DNA of 64,000 bases from JAHELQ01 sp965603365 (GTDB lineage Bacteria > Acidobacteriota > Aminicenantia > UBA2199). Shown here piece after piece: positions 62,451 through 64,000 of this stretch. The stretch is from the NCBI GenBank assembly GCA_965603365.1, contig CBFDCR010000019.1, positions 11,340-75,339 of the forward strand, read 5' to 3'. Numbering within the stretch: position 1 is the first letter of the stretch; the number at the start of each line of letters is the position of its first letter. Position numbers and translations under genes: made by a program. Below the pieces are notes generated by a model that saw nothing but the letters and a program-made list of their open reading frames with translations, was not told the DNA's origin and did no database searches.

Positions 62451-64000
62451 AAAGCCGAATTGGTCATCCACGTTATACAACACAGCCGGATCAACGGGAA
62501 CGGAATAATGGGACAGCTTGATCTCCTTTAACCTAATATCAACATCATCTATTACCTGTTCGATCAGCTCAATATAGTTTTTTGAAATCCTCTCTATCGT
62601 CTTTTTCTTAAATATATCTTGGTAATACACAAATTTAAAATCGATCTCCTCGTCGCCTTCGAAAATATATAAAGTTAAATCAAACTTGGAAGTTTTATTT
62701 TGCTGCCCATATAAAATATCAGCGGATTCCCTATCCTGCTCCCGGGTCTCGCCGATCTGCCGTTCAAAATTCTGCATCACCAGGGCCACATCAAATAGAG
62801 GGTTTCGAGACGGATCTCTTTCGATACCCAGCAGCCTAATGAGTTCATCAAAGGGCACATCCTGGTTGTCGAAGGCATCAAAACAACTTTTCTTGACCTC
62901 GGCCAGGAACCCCTGATACGTCTTATCCCTTGCGGGATAACTGCGGACAGCCAGCATATTCACGAACATGCCGATGATGCCTTGCAGATCGGCATGGGGA
63001 CGGCCGGCTATTGGGATGCCGACGACAATATCGTCCTGGTCGGTATACCTGTGCAGCAGCACATTCAAGGCGGTAAGCAAATTCATGTGCAGCGATGAAT
63101 GGTTGTCCCGGCTCAACTCCCGGAGTTGAAATGTATGGATTTTATCCAGTATAAAATCATAAGAGTCGCCGGCAAACGTAAAGACAGCCGGTCTGGGAAA
63201 ATCGGCGGCCAGATTTAGAGTCGGCACACCATCGGGATATACACTAAGCCAATAATCCTTCTGCCCCCTAAGCCTATCGGATTTAAACAGATTATTTTGC
63301 CAATCGGCAAAGTCTTTATACTGCAGCCGCAAAGACGCGGGAGGCTCTCCGCCATTGTATAGAGCCATAAAATCTTCTCTCAGTATTTGCAGGGAAATAC
63401 CGTCGGCAATGATATGATCCATATCTACCATCAAAATATACCGGTCACGGCACTCTTTTATCAAACCCACCCGCAGAAGCGGCGGTTCGCTTAAATCAAA
63501 GGGCCTGACAAAGCCGTTTATTATGCCTTCTATTTCCCCAACCCCCAGGTCCTCTCCCCTGTTCACCGCTTCATGGTACTCCAGGGAAAACTCTACCTGC
63601 CGCTCGACTCTTTGCACCGGCTCGATACCAGGCATGGCAAACGAAGTTCTTAAACTCTCATGCCGGACTATCAGCCGCTTAAATGTCTCCGTCAACTTCT
63701 CTACAGCAATAGGGCCATCCAAAGGTATGATCATGGGCATGTTATAGCCGGTGCCATTCACATCCATCTTCTTCACGAAAAACAATCTTTTTTGGGCCGA
63801 AGATAGTGCATAATACGCCCTCTTCTCCACCGGCTCTATGGCTGCGTACTTATCTTCGGCAGAGAGCCGTATATAGGCGGCCAAACCCCTTATGGTGGGG
63901 GTCTTAAATATCTCTATGAGGGGCACCTTTACATGTAACTCCTTGTGAATCCTGGAGACCACCACCGCGGCCTTAAGGGAGTGGCCGCCCAACTCGAAAA
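62448..64000 (-). CDS. NRPS subunit, C-terminal part: PCP, C (5' part outside window)
   Basis: The frame is open to the right edge. The first residues in view, FELGGHSLKA, are the heart of a carrier (PCP) domain, so the gene continues upstream and a TTG near 63992 is not a start. After the PCP a full condensation domain covers most of the remaining about 450 residues. Its active motif reads MDHIIADG: the catalytic second His is kept and the first His is replaced by Asp. The protein ends DDQFGF, one of the shared aromatic tails. Its TAG stop lies inside the Shine-Dalgarno site of the 4960-residue NRPS gene, 12 bp away, so the two are very likely co-translated partners in the assembly line. Confidence 0.92.
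   Translation of the reverse strand, partial: FELGGHSLKAAVVVSRIHKELHVKVPLIEIFKTPTIRGLAAYIRLSAEDKYAAIEPVEKRAYYALSSAQKRLFFVKKMDVNGTGYNMPMIIPLDGPIAVEKLTETFKRLIVRHESLRTSFAMPGIEPVQRVERQVEFSLEYHEAVNRGEDLGVGEIEGIINGFVRPFDLSEPPLLRVGLIKECRDRYILMVDMDHIIADGISLQILREDFMALYNGGEPPASLRLQYKDFADWQNNLFKSDRLRGQKDYWLSVYPDGVPTLNLAADFPRPAVFTFAGDSYDFILDKIHTFQLRELSRDNHSSLHMNLLTALNVLLHRYTDQDDIVVGIPIAGRPHADLQGIIGMFVNMLAVRSYPARDKTYQGFLAEVKKSCFDAFDNQDVPFDELIRLLGIERDPSRNPLFDVALVMQNFERQIGETREQDRESADILYGQQNKTSKFDLTLYIFEGDEEIDFKFVYYQDIFKKKTIERISKNYIELIEQVIDDVDIRLKEIKLSHYSVPVDPAVLYNVDDQFGF

Noticed and set aside
62448..63992. A TTG near 63992 as the start of a 514-residue protein
   Set aside because: It lies inside the carrier-domain motif FELGGHSL, and the frame is open to the window edge, so the gene is simply cut.
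1..64000. Many plus-strand open frames of 60-220 codons
   Set aside because: All lie antisense to continuous, motif-rich NRPS or tailoring genes and show no recognisable domains.
1..64000. Thioesterase, reductase or polyketide synthase domains
   Set aside because: No GxSxG hydrolase region, NAD(P)-reductase or ketosynthase motif was found at any NRPS C-terminus in the window.

Overview
The window is one strand of a very large non-ribosomal peptide synthetase (NRPS) locus. All 20 recognisable protein genes, and one doubtful small ORF, lie on the minus strand, so transcription runs from position 64000 towards position 1. Gaps between the genes are 0-45 bp, apart from a 321-bp repeat-filled stretch at 21151-21471. 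No promoter, terminator, RNA gene, mobile element or CRISPR array is visible. The locus is cut at both ends: the first NRPS gene is missing its 5' part and the last its 3' part, and no thioesterase or loading module is in view. The organism is bacterial: Shine-Dalgarno sites of the AGGAG type, polycistronic layout, GTG starts and mid-range GC judged by eye. The style of the NRPS proteins (half-condensation N-termini, many threonine-type A domains) reminds me of uncultured phyla such as Aminicenantes, but this is a weak impression and not a taxonomic call.

In transcription order: (1) NRPS fragment ending PCP-C (64000-62448). (2) A 4960-residue NRPS (62435-47553) carrying a radical SAM-cobalamin cassette, a methyltransferase and a PP-loop ATPase inside adenylation (A) domains. 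(3) A 1672-residue NRPS with an embedded E1/ThiF-like domain (47527-42509). (4) A tailoring block: glycosyltransferase, SPASM-type radical SAM enzyme, methyltransferase, unknown protein, second glycosyltransferase, DegT-type sugar aminotransferase, U32-like protein, methyltransferase, HemN-like radical SAM enzyme (42487-32118). (5) A 3542-residue NRPS whose first A domain holds two radical SAM inserts (32100-21472). (6) A 21-bp tandem repeat array between two NRPS genes. (7) A 2061-residue NRPS with a radical SAM-cobalamin insert (21150-14965). (8) A class I/II aminotransferase (14954-13773). (9) Two smaller single-module NRPSs (13741-5720). (10) A stand-alone cobalamin-binding radical SAM enzyme (5736-4033). 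(11) A final NRPS with another radical SAM-cobalamin insert (3987-1, incomplete).

The striking theme is that tailoring enzymes are built into A domains. One cassette, a radical SAM domain followed by a B12-binding domain (the reverse of the usual order), sits at the same site between core motifs A2 and A3 in four proteins. A conventional-order B12-radical SAM unit lies before motif A1 in one protein. An E1-like adenylating domain, a methyltransferase and a WbpG-like PP-loop domain occupy other sites. Two of the host A domains have lost their catalytic motifs and seem to survive only as scaffolds. Several NRPS subunits and three stand-alone tailoring enzymes end in a similar short tail, F or W followed by D, N, G or V and then F, I or L. 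This could be a shared docking tag. Four A domains read DFWNIGMV, the classical threonine code, so the product is probably a Thr-rich peptide that is C-methylated or otherwise radically modified and then glycosylated with an amino sugar. The product itself is not something I recognise.
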